This document shows, piece by piece, positions 1 to 6,454 of a stretch of DNA of 6,784 bases. A program made the position numbers and the translations under genes. Source of the DNA: Bacteroidales bacterium (GTDB taxonomy: Bacteria > Bacteroidota > Bacteroidia > Bacteroidales > NBLH01); assembly GCA_021647685.1 (NCBI GenBank), contig JAKIUH010000251.1, positions 1 through 6,784 of the forward strand, read 5' to 3'. Each line of letters begins with the position of its first letter. Positions within the stretch are counted from its first letter, which is position 1. The notes beneath the pieces were generated by a model. That model searched no databases. It was not told the DNA's origin and worked only from the letters and a program-made list of their open reading frames with translations.

Positions 1-1544
1 AACAACATTCCAGCAATTGATGCTGCATTTTCAACGGCAATACGCACCACTTTTGTCGGATCAATTACACCGTCTTCAAACAAGTTTTCAAATACATCAG
101 TTCTCGCATTGTATCCAAAGTCTTCTTTTCCTTCTCTTACTTTTTGGATTACAATGGCACCTTCACCACCAGCATTTGCAACAATCTGACGTAAAGGCTC
201 TTCAAGTGCTCTACGGATAATGTCGATACCGGTATTTTCGTCTTCGTTTTCGCCTTTTAAGTCTTTAATTGAATCAATTGCACGAATTAATGCTACGCCA
301 CCACCGGGAACAATACCTTCTTCAACAGCAGCACGTGTTGCACTTAATGCATCGTCCACACGGTCTTTTTTCTCTTTCATCTCAACCTCTGAGGCTGCAC
401 CAACATATAATACAGCAACTCCACCGGCTAATTTAGCCAAACGTTCTTGAAGTTTTTCTTTATCGTAATCGGAAGTAGTTGTTTCAATTTGTGCGCGAAT
501 TTGTTTTACGCGTGCATCAATTTGTTCTTTGTCTCCACGACCGTTGACAACTGTAGTATTGTCTTTGTCCATTACTACTTTTTCGGCAGTACCTAACATA
601 TCTAAGGTCGCATGTTCTAATTTCATGCCTGTTTCTTCTGAAATAACAGTACCTCCTGTTAAGATAGCAATGTCTTGAAGCATTTCTTTTCTACGGTCTC
701 CAAATCCGGGAGCTTTAACAGCAGCAATTTTTAATGAACCGCGTAATTTGTTAACCACCAATGTAGCTAATGCTTCTCCATCAACATCTTCGGCAATAAT
801 TAATAATGGGCGACCGTTTTGAGCAACGGGCTCAAGAACAGGCAGTAAATCTTTCATTACTGAGATTTTCTTGTCGTAAAGAAGAATGTATGGGTCTTCT
901 AATACGGCTTCCATTTTTTCTGAGTCAGTAACAAAATATGGTGAAATATATCCACGGTCAAATTGCATACCTTCAACTACTTCAACAGTAGTTTCAGTAC
1001 CTTTTGCCTCTTCAACGGTAATAACTCCGTCGTTTTTTACTTTGCCCATAGCTTCGGCAATTAATTTACCGATTTCGGCATCGTTATTTGCTGATATTTT
1101 TGCTACTTGTTCAATTTTTTTGTTGTCGTCGCCAACTTCTTTTGATTGCGATTTAATGCTTTCAATAATTTTAGCAACGGCTTTGTCAATACCGCGTTTT
1201 AAATCCATTGGGTTTGCACCGGCAGTAACATTTTTTAACCCCACATTAATAATTGATTGTGCTAAAACGGTAGCAGTAGTAGTTCCGTCACCGGCATCAT
1301 CGGCAGTTTTTGAAGCTACATCTTTTACCATTTGCGCTCCCATGTTTTCAAATGCATCGGGAAGCTCAATTTCTTTTGCAACGGTAACACCGTCTTTAGT
1401 AACTTGAGGTGCTCCGAATTTTTTGTCAATAACAACATTTCTACCTTTTGGACCCAGTGTAACTTTTACAGCATTTGCCAATTGGTCAACGCCTTCTTTC
1501 AATGCGTTACGTGCGTCTATGTTAAATTTGATTTCTTTTGCCAT
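1..1544 (-). CDS. groL: Chaperonin GroEL (Hsp60), 3' end cut by window edge
   Basis: This is the large subunit of the GroEL/GroES chaperonin, the cytoplasmic double-ring ATPase that encloses and folds client proteins. I translated it from the ATG at 1544-1542. The frame stays open for 514 codons to the window edge, against about 545 residues for the family, so roughly 30 residues including the usual Gly/Met-rich tail lie outside. Visible signatures are the N-terminal LGPKGRN nucleotide-binding segment (residues 30-36), GDGTTT with the phosphate/metal-binding Asp at residue 86, the apical region at about 190-373, the AAVEEGIVPGGG signature with its Pro at residue 413, and the closing equatorial stretch ENAASIAGML at the edge. 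It lies 41 bp downstream of groES on the same strand, the classical groESL operon. Its leader is A/T-rich without a Shine-Dalgarno, as is usual in Bacteroidetes. I saw no frameshift or missing key residue. Identity is near certain. Confidence 0.98.
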   Translation of the reverse strand, partial: MAKEIKFNIDARNALKEGVDQLANAVKVTLGPKGRNVVIDKKFGAPQVTKDGVTVAKEIELPDAFENMGAQMVKDVASKTADDAGDGTTTATVLAQSIINVGLKNVTAGANPMDLKRGIDKAVAKIIESIKSQSKEVGDDNKKIEQVAKISANNDAEIGKLIAEAMGKVKNDGVITVEEAKGTETTVEVVEGMQFDRGYISPYFVTDSEKMEAVLEDPYILLYDKKISVMKDLLPVLEPVAQNGRPLLIIAEDVDGEALATLVVNKLRGSLKIAAVKAPGFGDRRKEMLQDIAILTGGTVISEETGMKLEHATLDMLGTAEKVVMDKDNTTVVNGRGDKEQIDARVKQIRAQIETTTSDYDKEKLQERLAKLAGGVAVLYVGAASEVEMKEKKDRVDDALSATRAAVEEGIVPGGGVALIRAIDSIKDLKGENEDENTGIDIIRRALEEPLRQIVANAGGEGAIVIQKVREGKEDFGYNARTDVFENLFEDGVIDPTKVVRIAVENAASIAGML

Positions 1545-1585
1545 TTTTACTTAAATTTTAATGGTTTATAAATTTTTATGATTAC

Positions 1586-1864
1586 TTATACTATTGCTAA
1601 AATATCTGCTTGTTCTAAAATAAGGTATTCTTTACCGTTGTGTTCTATTTCGGTTCCACTGAATTTTCCGTAGATGACTTTATCTCCTACTTTGACTTCC
1701 ATAGGGTTATCTTTTGAACCGCTTCCAACAGCCAATACAATACCGCTTTGCTGCTTTTCTTTTGCCGTGTCAGGAATGATAATGCCCGAAGCTGTTTTTT
1801 CTTCGCTTACGGATGGTTCAATTAGAACACGATTTCCGAGTGGTTTAATATTTACTTCTGCCAT
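1586..1864 (-). CDS. groS: Co-chaperonin GroES (Hsp10)
   Basis: GroES forms the heptameric lid that caps the GroEL ring in the cytoplasm and drives client release into the folding chamber. The 92-residue product is normal length for the family. The N-terminal strand has the typical KPLGNRVLIEP pattern (residues 7-17). It is followed by the flexible mobile loop (about 18-35), whose hydrophobic tripeptide Ile28-Ile29-Ile30 contacts the GroEL apical domain. Next come the GIVLAVG strand and the VKVGDKVIYGKFSGTEI core, and the C-terminus ILEQADILAIV. The ATG at 1864-1862 is chosen because it gives the canonical N-terminus. It is the first gene of the groES-groEL pair. The 321 bp upstream, which hold the secG terminator and candidate control sites, suggest it has its own promoter rather than depending on secG read-through. 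Confidence 0.98.
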   Translation of the reverse strand: MAEVNIKPLGNRVLIEPSVSEEKTASGIIIPDTAKEKQQSGIVLAVGSGSKDNPMEVKVGDKVIYGKFSGTEIEHNGKEYLILEQADILAIV

Positions 1865-1918
1865 ATTTTATCGTTTTTAATTTAAACGTTAATACTTATT
1901 TTTTGATGCTCTTTCCTT

Positions 1919-1933
1919 TCATAATTTGTGCCA
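1919..1933 (-). promoter_or_regulatory. Possible sigma-54-type (-24/-12) promoter of groESL
   Basis: The groES-sense strand reads TTTGGCACAAATTATGA. TGGCAC is an exact match to the sigma-54 -24 element. After the expected 5-bp spacer, the -12 position reads ATGA instead of TTGC, so only the central TG matches and the usual GC is not met. If used, transcription would start near 1906-1910, giving a leader of about 45 nt. The -12 mismatch keeps the call tentative, but an activator of this sigma factor is encoded about 3.2 kb away in the same window. Confidence 0.35.
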
Positions 1934-2065
1934 AAGCAGAAATTGTGCTTTATTCGGGCTTTTAGGCAGTTTTGATATGTCAATTTTACATGCTGTTTTA
2001 ATATTGTTGGTGTAAGTGATTTGTTTAAAGCGTATTATGTTCGTTTGTGGCGTTTTTGTTCGAAA

Positions 2066-2083
2066 TGACATTATGCTGACATT
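2066..2083 (-). repeat. Tandem AATGTCA repeat, 11-bp period, upstream of groES
   Basis: On the groES-sense strand, AATGTCA occurs twice (2083-2077 and 2072-2066) separated by GCAT. The copies start 11 bp apart, one helical turn, so a protein could bind both on the same DNA face. The repeat sits about 200 bp upstream of groES and about 135-150 bp upstream of the TGGCAC box. That distance suits an upstream activator site for an enhancer-binding protein. The binding protein is unknown. Confidence 0.4.
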
Positions 2084-2084
2084 T

Positions 2085-2104
2085 TGGCTGCCAGTAGTTA
2101 CTAC
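2085..2104. repeat. Two adjacent short palindromes
   Basis: TGGCTGCCA (2085-2093) and GTAGTTACTAC (2094-2104) are perfect odd-centred palindromes that abut each other and follow the AATGTCA repeat directly. They could be part of a composite operator or upstream activating site for groESL. Short palindromes also arise by chance, so function is uncertain. Confidence 0.25.
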
Positions 2105-2133
2105 CTTAAATTATTAAGCAAAATAGCCGGCAC

Positions 2134-2162
2134 AAAAAAAGCTGCCTTATCGGACAGCTTTT
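2134..2162 (-). terminator. Rho-independent terminator after secG
   Basis: Read in the direction of secG, an AAAAGCTG / CAGCTTTT stem (8 bp, at 2162-2155 and 2144-2137) can be extended by CC/GG with a bulged base. The loop is about five bases (GATAA), and the stem runs into seven T residues (2140-2134). It begins 23 bp after the secG stop, where an intrinsic terminator is expected. It should end the four-gene transcript and separate it from groESL. Confidence 0.85.
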
Positions 2163-2185
2163 ATATCTTTTGCAAAATAATTATT

Positions 2186-2518
2186 TTATTTGTTTTGTGT
2201 TTCGCTACTTGTTGGTGGAACAGTAGGTACAACCGGCATTTCAGCAGCATTTTCAATATTGTCTTTTAAAATGGTCTCTTTTTGATTACCTATATTTCTG
2301 GGAATTGCCATGCTTCCTACAATACTTAATACCAAAATGGCAATTGCTAAAGCCCAAGTAGCTTTTTCCAAAAAATCGGCAGTTTTCCGAACACCCATAA
2401 TTTGATTTGATGAAGAAAAGTTTGAAACCAAGCCTCCACCTTTTGAATTTTGTACCAAAACGATTAAAATCATTAATATACTTGCAATAATTGTTAAAAT
2501 AGCGATTAATGTGTACAT
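2186..2518 (-). CDS. secG: Preprotein translocase subunit SecG
   Basis: SecG is the small non-essential subunit of the SecYEG channel in the inner membrane and stimulates SecA-driven export. The 110-residue protein has two hydrophobic helices, at about residues 3-22 and 52-71. Between them is the family hallmark loop: VQNSKGGGL after helix 1, then a Ser/Asn-rich stretch and the FLEKATW segment leading into helix 2. The tail after helix 2 (about 72-110) is hydrophilic and Pro/Thr/Glu-rich, as in other Bacteroidetes SecG proteins I recall, and is unlikely to be structured. The start at 2518 gives a normal first helix. The gene begins 16 bp after the stop of the upstream 678-residue protein and is the last gene before the terminator, so it is co-transcribed with the lptE unit. 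Confidence 0.95.
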   Translation of the reverse strand: MYTLIAILTIIASILMILIVLVQNSKGGGLVSNFSSSNQIMGVRKTADFLEKATWALAIAILVLSIVGSMAIPRNIGNQKETILKDNIENAAEMPVVPTVPPTSSETQNK

Positions 2519-2534
2519 GATAATTTACTATTTG

Positions 2535-4571
2535 TTATTTTTTAATTAAACTTTCTACTTTTTTTATTTGGATTGCAAAGTAAGTCTTTTTTTGTGGAAA
2601 TTTCAAAATTAATTTTTTATAAGCATCTATTGCCTTTTGATAATATTTTTGTTGAACATATAAATCAGCCATAGCTTCGGTTATAAAATCATCTTTTTCA
2701 ACTGTGCTTTTTACTGAAATATCACCTTTAATTGCAGGTTCTTTGTCCGGTTTGATACGTTCTAATGTATCTGCTTTATTAATGAATTCTTCAATTAATT
2801 TTTGTGTTTTTTTAACTTTCTTTTTTTCTTGTTTTTCCTCTTTTACTTCACGTTCTCTTACTTTTTCTTCCGGTTTTACTTTTATTTCTTCTGTTTGCTT
2901 CTCATTTGCAAAGTCCTTTTTTTCTTCTTCAATTACGTTTTTGTTATCATCAGTTTCTTCAATGCTGTCTTTTTTTTCCTTTAACTGTTGCTTTTTCAGA
3001 GCAATACGCCGGAGTAAAGCATCTGCGGCACTTTCTTTTTCTTTAGGCTTTGGCTGTTTTATTTCCGGTTTTTCAGGCTTAGCTTCTATTTTTTCCTTGT
3101 TGGAAATTTTTACCGAAATATCGTCCTCTTCTTTATCAGAAACAATTTCTTGAACTTTTTCTATTTGCGTTTTTTCTTCTTTATGCTCTTTTTGTTCTAT
3201 TTTTTTTCCATTATTTGTTTGTTTTTCCAGATACTCTTCAATTTTGCTTTTCCCCGAAAGTACTTTGTCAACTTTTTGGGATTTATTTTTTTGATGTTGC
3301 TTTACCAAATCCCAAGCTGTGAGCTCTCTATCTTCTTTTTCTTCCTTTTTTTCCTTTTCTATTTTTGTTTCTTCGATAATTTGTTCCGGAATCTGTTCTT
3401 TTTCTTCTGTAATTTCAATTTTTTCCTTAATAGTTTCTTTTTGAATAGAAATCTCTTTTTTTTCTAAACTTTCTTTTTCTTTTAAAGCATCTTTTGTTTT
3501 GTCAACTATTCTATGTGGTTTTTCTTTTTTCTCAGGGCTTATTTCAATAGTTTCTTTATTCTCATTAGTAGCAATATTCATTTCTTTTTTAATAGCCCTG
3601 ATTTTTGAGAAAATTTCATTCATTACGTCTGCCTGCTTTTTAGGGGTCTTATCGGCACTTTGTTTTTTCTCTTGAACAGGAGGCTTTTCTCTTTGTTTTA
3701 TTTCTTCCTTTTTGCTTAAAACTCCTTTTTCTTCTCTTTTAACCGGTGGGCTTGTTTTTTTTAATACGGTTTCTTTTTTTGTTTCAGTTTTACGAATATT
3801 TTCTGCTTCTTTTTGGGGCTCAACTACTTTTTTAATCTTTTCAACTCTAGAAACTTTAACCGTTTTTTCTTTTTCTTTTTTACCGGTTACACTTTTTTCA
3901 GGAATATTAATCAGTTTTTTAATATCTTCTTGTTTTGTAGTTTCATCAATAATAATAACTTTTTTATCAGGATCTACAAAAAAGTCACTTACAATTTTTT
4001 TGTGCTGCTGTTTTGATTTTTCGTAAATCTCATCATCCGATACTTTAAGCGAAACTTTTGGTTCTTTTTTTATTCCTGTAATTTTTGTTTTAAGTTCTTT
4101 TTGTTCAGGTGTGCTTTTTATGTTTGTTTTTTGAGTTGTTTTTTGTTCAGTTTTAATATCTTTTATCGTTCTTTCTTTACTTCTTGCTATTTCTTTTTTA
4201 CCTTTATCTGATAATGATATTTTGCTTGATGTTTCCTTTAAGCTTTCTTTAGTACTTATTGATTTAATGTTAACTGTTTTTTTATCTGTCTTTTGTTGTA
4301 CCGATTCTTTTTGTGTTATTTCAAATTTCAATTCCGAAGCAGAACTATTAATAAATTTAAAAAGTTTTACTTTATTAGAAATGAAAACACCTGAAATTTT
4401 TAATTGTTCGTTGTACCTTTCTTTATCGGCTAAATGTAACGATTTTAACAAAAGCATATGCCCTGTTTGGAAATAAGGAAAATTATTAATCACTTTCTTT
4501 ATATCTTTCAGGGTATCTTTTGTACACTCTTCTTTTCCCTCTATTATAGCAATTATTTTGTTAATATCCAT
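2535..4571 (-). CDS. Lys/Glu-rich protein with N-terminal PYFQ module and C-terminal TPR-like repeat
   Basis: I recognise this as the hypothetical or 'tetratricopeptide repeat' protein often found between lptE and secG in Bacteroidetes, but I know no demonstrated function. It has three parts over 678 residues. Residues 1-76 form a helical module with FPYFQTGHMLLLKSLH and YNEQLKISGVF, a pattern I remember as conserved in the family. Residues 77-590 are a highly charged, low-complexity Lys/Glu linker, probably disordered or single-helix. It carries short hydrophobic islands at about 188-224, 315-332, 416-427 (LTAWDLVKQHQ) and 514-532 (AADALLRRIALKK). Residues 591-678 hold KLIEEFI, then a TPR-like helical hairpin (628-678: EAMADLYVQQKYYQKAIDAYKKLILKFP). 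There is no signal peptide or membrane segment, so it is likely cytoplasmic. It starts 10 bp after lptE and ends 16 bp before secG, which implies tight co-expression. A role in envelope assembly is inferred from context only. The coding strand is extremely purine-rich. Confidence 0.88.
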   Translation of the reverse strand: MDINKIIAIIEGKEECTKDTLKDIKKVINNFPYFQTGHMLLLKSLHLADKERYNEQLKISGVFISNKVKLFKFINSSASELKFEITQKESVQQKTDKKTVNIKSISTKESLKETSSKISLSDKGKKEIARSKERTIKDIKTEQKTTQKTNIKSTPEQKELKTKITGIKKEPKVSLKVSDDEIYEKSKQQHKKIVSDFFVDPDKKVIIIDETTKQEDIKKLINIPEKSVTGKKEKEKTVKVSRVEKIKKVVEPQKEAENIRKTETKKETVLKKTSPPVKREEKGVLSKKEEIKQREKPPVQEKKQSADKTPKKQADVMNEIFSKIRAIKKEMNIATNENKETIEISPEKKEKPHRIVDKTKDALKEKESLEKKEISIQKETIKEKIEITEEKEQIPEQIIEETKIEKEKKEEKEDRELTAWDLVKQHQKNKSQKVDKVLSGKSKIEEYLEKQTNNGKKIEQKEHKEEKTQIEKVQEIVSDKEEDDISVKISNKEKIEAKPEKPEIKQPKPKEKESAADALLRRIALKKQQLKEKKDSIEETDDNKNVIEEEKKDFANEKQTEEIKVKPEEKVREREVKEEKQEKKKVKKTQKLIEEFINKADTLERIKPDKEPAIKGDISVKSTVEKDDFITEAMADLYVQQKYYQKAIDAYKKLILKFPQKKTYFAIQIKKVESLIKK

Positions 4572-4581
4572 ACCTGAATGT

Positions 4582-5100
4582 TTACCAATTTACAACAGCT
4601 TTATTAAAAATATCATCGGTAATTAATTCAATAATTACCGGTACAATGTTTGGTTCGGCAGTAGTTAAATTCTGCGAAGCAGGAAAATCCTCAAATCTAG
4701 AAAAAGTTTGGACAAAATTTGCTGTTTCATCAAACTCATTAATAAATTCAACTTTTACTTTTATGGTCAATCTATTGTATTGTGCAGTAGGGTCTGTGCC
4801 GGAAGTTATAGATACCGGTGCAACAGAATATCCTACGATTTCTCCTTTAAATTGCAAATCGCCTTTTCCATCGGTTAAATTAAGTGATGTTTGCGATGTT
4901 AATTTATTTTGGAGCATTTCGGTAATATCGTTACTTAAAGTAGGATTAAATATAGGTGCACTATATTTAAAATAATCTACCGAAACGGTTTTAGCTCCGG
5001 GTGGAATTGACGCTCCCGTAAAAGAATAAACTCCACATGATTGTAGAACTATTATTCCCGAAAAAAAGATGAATATTATTTTAAGTTTTTTAAAATTCAT
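4582..5100 (-). CDS. lptE: LptE-like LPS-assembly outer-membrane lipoprotein
   Basis: LptE is the lipoprotein plug of the LptD/LptE translocon that inserts lipopolysaccharide into the outer leaflet of the outer membrane. The 172-residue product starts with a lipoprotein signal peptide: a Lys-rich n-region (KKLK), a hydrophobic stretch at residues 8-19, and the lipobox LQSC with the lipidated Cys at residue 22. The mature protein opens with GVYSFTGASIPPGAKTVSV, a start typical of the Bacteroidetes LptE family. Beta-rich segments follow (LQFKGEIVGYSV, RLTIKVKVEFINEFD) and a C-terminal helix (EPNIVPVIIELITDDIFNKAV). The length fits the family. It lies 59 bp after the sigma-54 activator gene and 10 bp before the next gene. 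Family members are divergent, so I assign this by lipobox, fold pattern and synteny. The main alternative is a generic DUF-type lipoprotein. Confidence 0.88.
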   Translation of the reverse strand: MNFKKLKIIFIFFSGIIVLQSCGVYSFTGASIPPGAKTVSVDYFKYSAPIFNPTLSNDITEMLQNKLTSQTSLNLTDGKGDLQFKGEIVGYSVAPVSITSGTDPTAQYNRLTIKVKVEFINEFDETANFVQTFSRFEDFPASQNLTTAEPNIVPVIIELITDDIFNKAVVNW

Positions 5101-5125
5101 TTATTAATGTATGTATTTAGTGTAT

Positions 5126-5142
5126 TTTTCCGATAAGGAAAA
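5126..5142 (-). other. Small hairpin in the activator-lptE spacer
   Basis: TTTTCC-GATAA-GGAAAA is a perfect 6-bp stem with a 5-base loop in the 59-bp gap between the activator gene and lptE. In the transcribed direction it is not followed by a T run, so it does not look like an intrinsic terminator. It may be an mRNA processing or attenuation structure, or chance in A/T-rich DNA. Confidence 0.3.
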
Positions 5143-5159
5143 CAATCATTTTCAATAAT

Positions 5160-6380
5160 TTATTGTTCTATATTGTATTCTTTTATTTTTCTATACAAAG
5201 TTCGTTCCGAAATTCCCAAATCTTGTGCAGCAGCCTTTCTTTTTCCTTTATGTTTATCTAAAGCTTTTTTTATCAATTCAATTTCTTTTGCTTCTAATGA
5301 TAAAGATTCTTCAACAAACTCTTCTGTATCCTGAATATTGAAGCTTTTATCTATTTCAAAAGTTTTTTTCGGTGTTTTAGGTTCAATAAGATCTCCATCC
5401 GGATAAAAAGAATCAATAATATCATTATTTTCGGGAAAAGTATTAATTTGTCCTTTGGCCATTTTCAATTCTTCTACTACTTTTTTTAAATCATTCATGT
5501 CCTTTTTCATGTCAAAAAGGATTTTGTATAAAATTTCGCGTTCCGAAGCAAAGGTTTGATTATCTACACCTTTATAAATAGCCGGAAGTTTTGGACCTCG
5601 ATAATCCGGCAAATATTGTTTAATTTCTTCTCCGCTAATAATCCTGTTTTGCTCAATAATTGAAAGTTGCTCTGTAATATTTTTTAATTGCCGAACGTTT
5701 CCGGGCCAACGGTAATTTAAAAATATTTGTTGGGCTTCATCATCTAATTTTACCGGCGGCATACGGTATTTTTCGCTGAAATCTTGTGCAAATTTTCTGA
5801 ATAACAATAAAATATCATCTTTCCGATCGCGCAAAGGCGGAATTTGAATAGGCACCGTATTAAGTCGATAATATAAATCCTCACGAAATTTTCCACTGTG
5901 AACGGCTTCTAAAACATTTACATTGGTAGCAGCCACAATACGCACATCGGTTTTTTGTACTTTAGAAGAACCTACTTTCATAAATTCACCGGTTTCTAAA
6001 ACACGTAATAAACGCACTTGTGTAGATAATGGTAATTCTGCCACTTCATCTAAAAAAATAGTACCTTTATCGGCATGTTCAAAATATCCTTTGCGTTGGT
6101 CGTGTGCTCCTGTAAATGCTCCTTTTTCATGCCCGAATAGTTCGGAATCAATGGTTCCTTCGGGTATTGCACCACAGTTTACCGCAATATAATTATTATG
6201 CTTGCGCGGACTAAGGTGATGAATAATTTGCGGGAATATCTCCTTACCGGTTCCGCTTTCGCCGGTAATCAGAACCGATAAATCGGTAGGTGCAACCTGC
6301 ATAGCAACCTCTATTGCACGATTTAATAAAGGTGAATTACCAATTATTCCAAAACGTTGTTTGATGCTTTGTAAATTCAT
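5160..6380 (-). CDS. Sigma-54-dependent transcriptional activator (AAA+ / Fis-type HTH), no sensor domain
   Basis: This is an NtrC-family bacterial enhancer-binding protein. It hydrolyses ATP to remodel sigma-54 RNA polymerase at -24/-12 promoters. The 406 residues begin almost directly with the AAA+ domain (about 9-240): Walker A GESGTGKE (40-47), the sigma-54-contacting loop GAFTGA (87-92), Walker B GTIFLDEV (106-113), the arginine-finger region REDLYYRL (166-173) and sensor II WPGNVRQL (225-232). All key residues are present. A linker with a likely coiled coil (about 277-307) and an acidic segment follows. It ends in a Fis-type helix-turn-helix (about 366-403, with KRKAAAQDLGISERTLYRKI). 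There is no receiver, GAF or PAS domain, so activity must be set by expression, a partner or the linker. The first ATG giving a full AAA+ domain is at 6380. It heads the lptE-secG unit and diverges from kdsB. Its targets are unknown. Confidence 0.95.
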   Translation of the reverse strand: MNLQSIKQRFGIIGNSPLLNRAIEVAMQVAPTDLSVLITGESGTGKEIFPQIIHHLSPRKHNNYIAVNCGAIPEGTIDSELFGHEKGAFTGAHDQRKGYFEHADKGTIFLDEVAELPLSTQVRLLRVLETGEFMKVGSSKVQKTDVRIVAATNVNVLEAVHSGKFREDLYYRLNTVPIQIPPLRDRKDDILLLFRKFAQDFSEKYRMPPVKLDDEAQQIFLNYRWPGNVRQLKNITEQLSIIEQNRIISGEEIKQYLPDYRGPKLPAIYKGVDNQTFASEREILYKILFDMKKDMNDLKKVVEELKMAKGQINTFPENNDIIDSFYPDGDLIEPKTPKKTFEIDKSFNIQDTEEFVEESLSLEAKEIELIKKALDKHKGKRKAAAQDLGISERTLYRKIKEYNIEQ

Positions 6381-6454
6381 CGAAAATTTTTTATTAAAAA
6401 ATTAAATAATAATTTCGCAGCAATAATCTGTATTTTATTAACTGATTTAACTGA

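Larger units (their letters stand above)
1865..2133 (-). promoter_or_regulatory. groESL control region and leader
   Basis: This 269-bp non-coding stretch lies between the secG terminator and groES, and I found no credible gene in it. Reading towards groES, it contains two adjacent short palindromes (2094-2104 and 2085-2093), a direct repeat of AATGTCA with 11-bp period (2066-2083), and a TGGCAC box (1928-1933). An A-rich leader then runs to the ATG. I found no good match to the Bacteroidetes housekeeping -7 motif TAnnTTTG on the groES-sense strand, and no CIRCE inverted repeat (TTAGCACTC-N9-GAGTGCTAA). That groESL is transcribed from here is an inference from the upstream terminator and the size of the gap. 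Confidence 0.6.

Noticed and set aside
17..450. Two short plus-strand open frames
   Set aside because: They lie antisense within groEL, whose minus-strand frame is continuous and fully recognisable. Their products have no domain character.
886..1571. Two plus-strand open frames of 173 and 79 codons
   Set aside because: They are antisense shadows of the conserved GroEL N-terminal half; the Ser/Thr/Phe-rich product is what reversed GroEL codons give.
1674..1880. 68-codon plus-strand frame
   Set aside because: It is antisense to groES and resembles no known protein.
2085..2100. Possible plus-strand sigma-54 promoter starting at TGGCTG
   Set aside because: The -24 box is imperfect, there is no GC at the -12 position, and no gene lies downstream on the plus strand.
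2084..2269. 61-codon plus-strand frame across the groES-secG gap
   Set aside because: It runs through the secG terminator and into secG antisense. It is low-complexity, with no promoter or homology signal.
2704..4476. Several Phe/Ser-rich plus-strand frames that look like membrane proteins
   Set aside because: They are the complement of Lys/Glu codons (AAA/GAA read as TTT/TTC) of the 678-residue gene. The hydrophobicity is an artefact of purine asymmetry.
4646..4975. 109-codon plus-strand frame
   Set aside because: It is antisense to lptE, which has a clear lipobox and family start.
5923..6192. 89-codon plus-strand frame
   Set aside because: It is antisense to the AAA+ core of the sigma-54 activator, where the minus frame carries all catalytic motifs.
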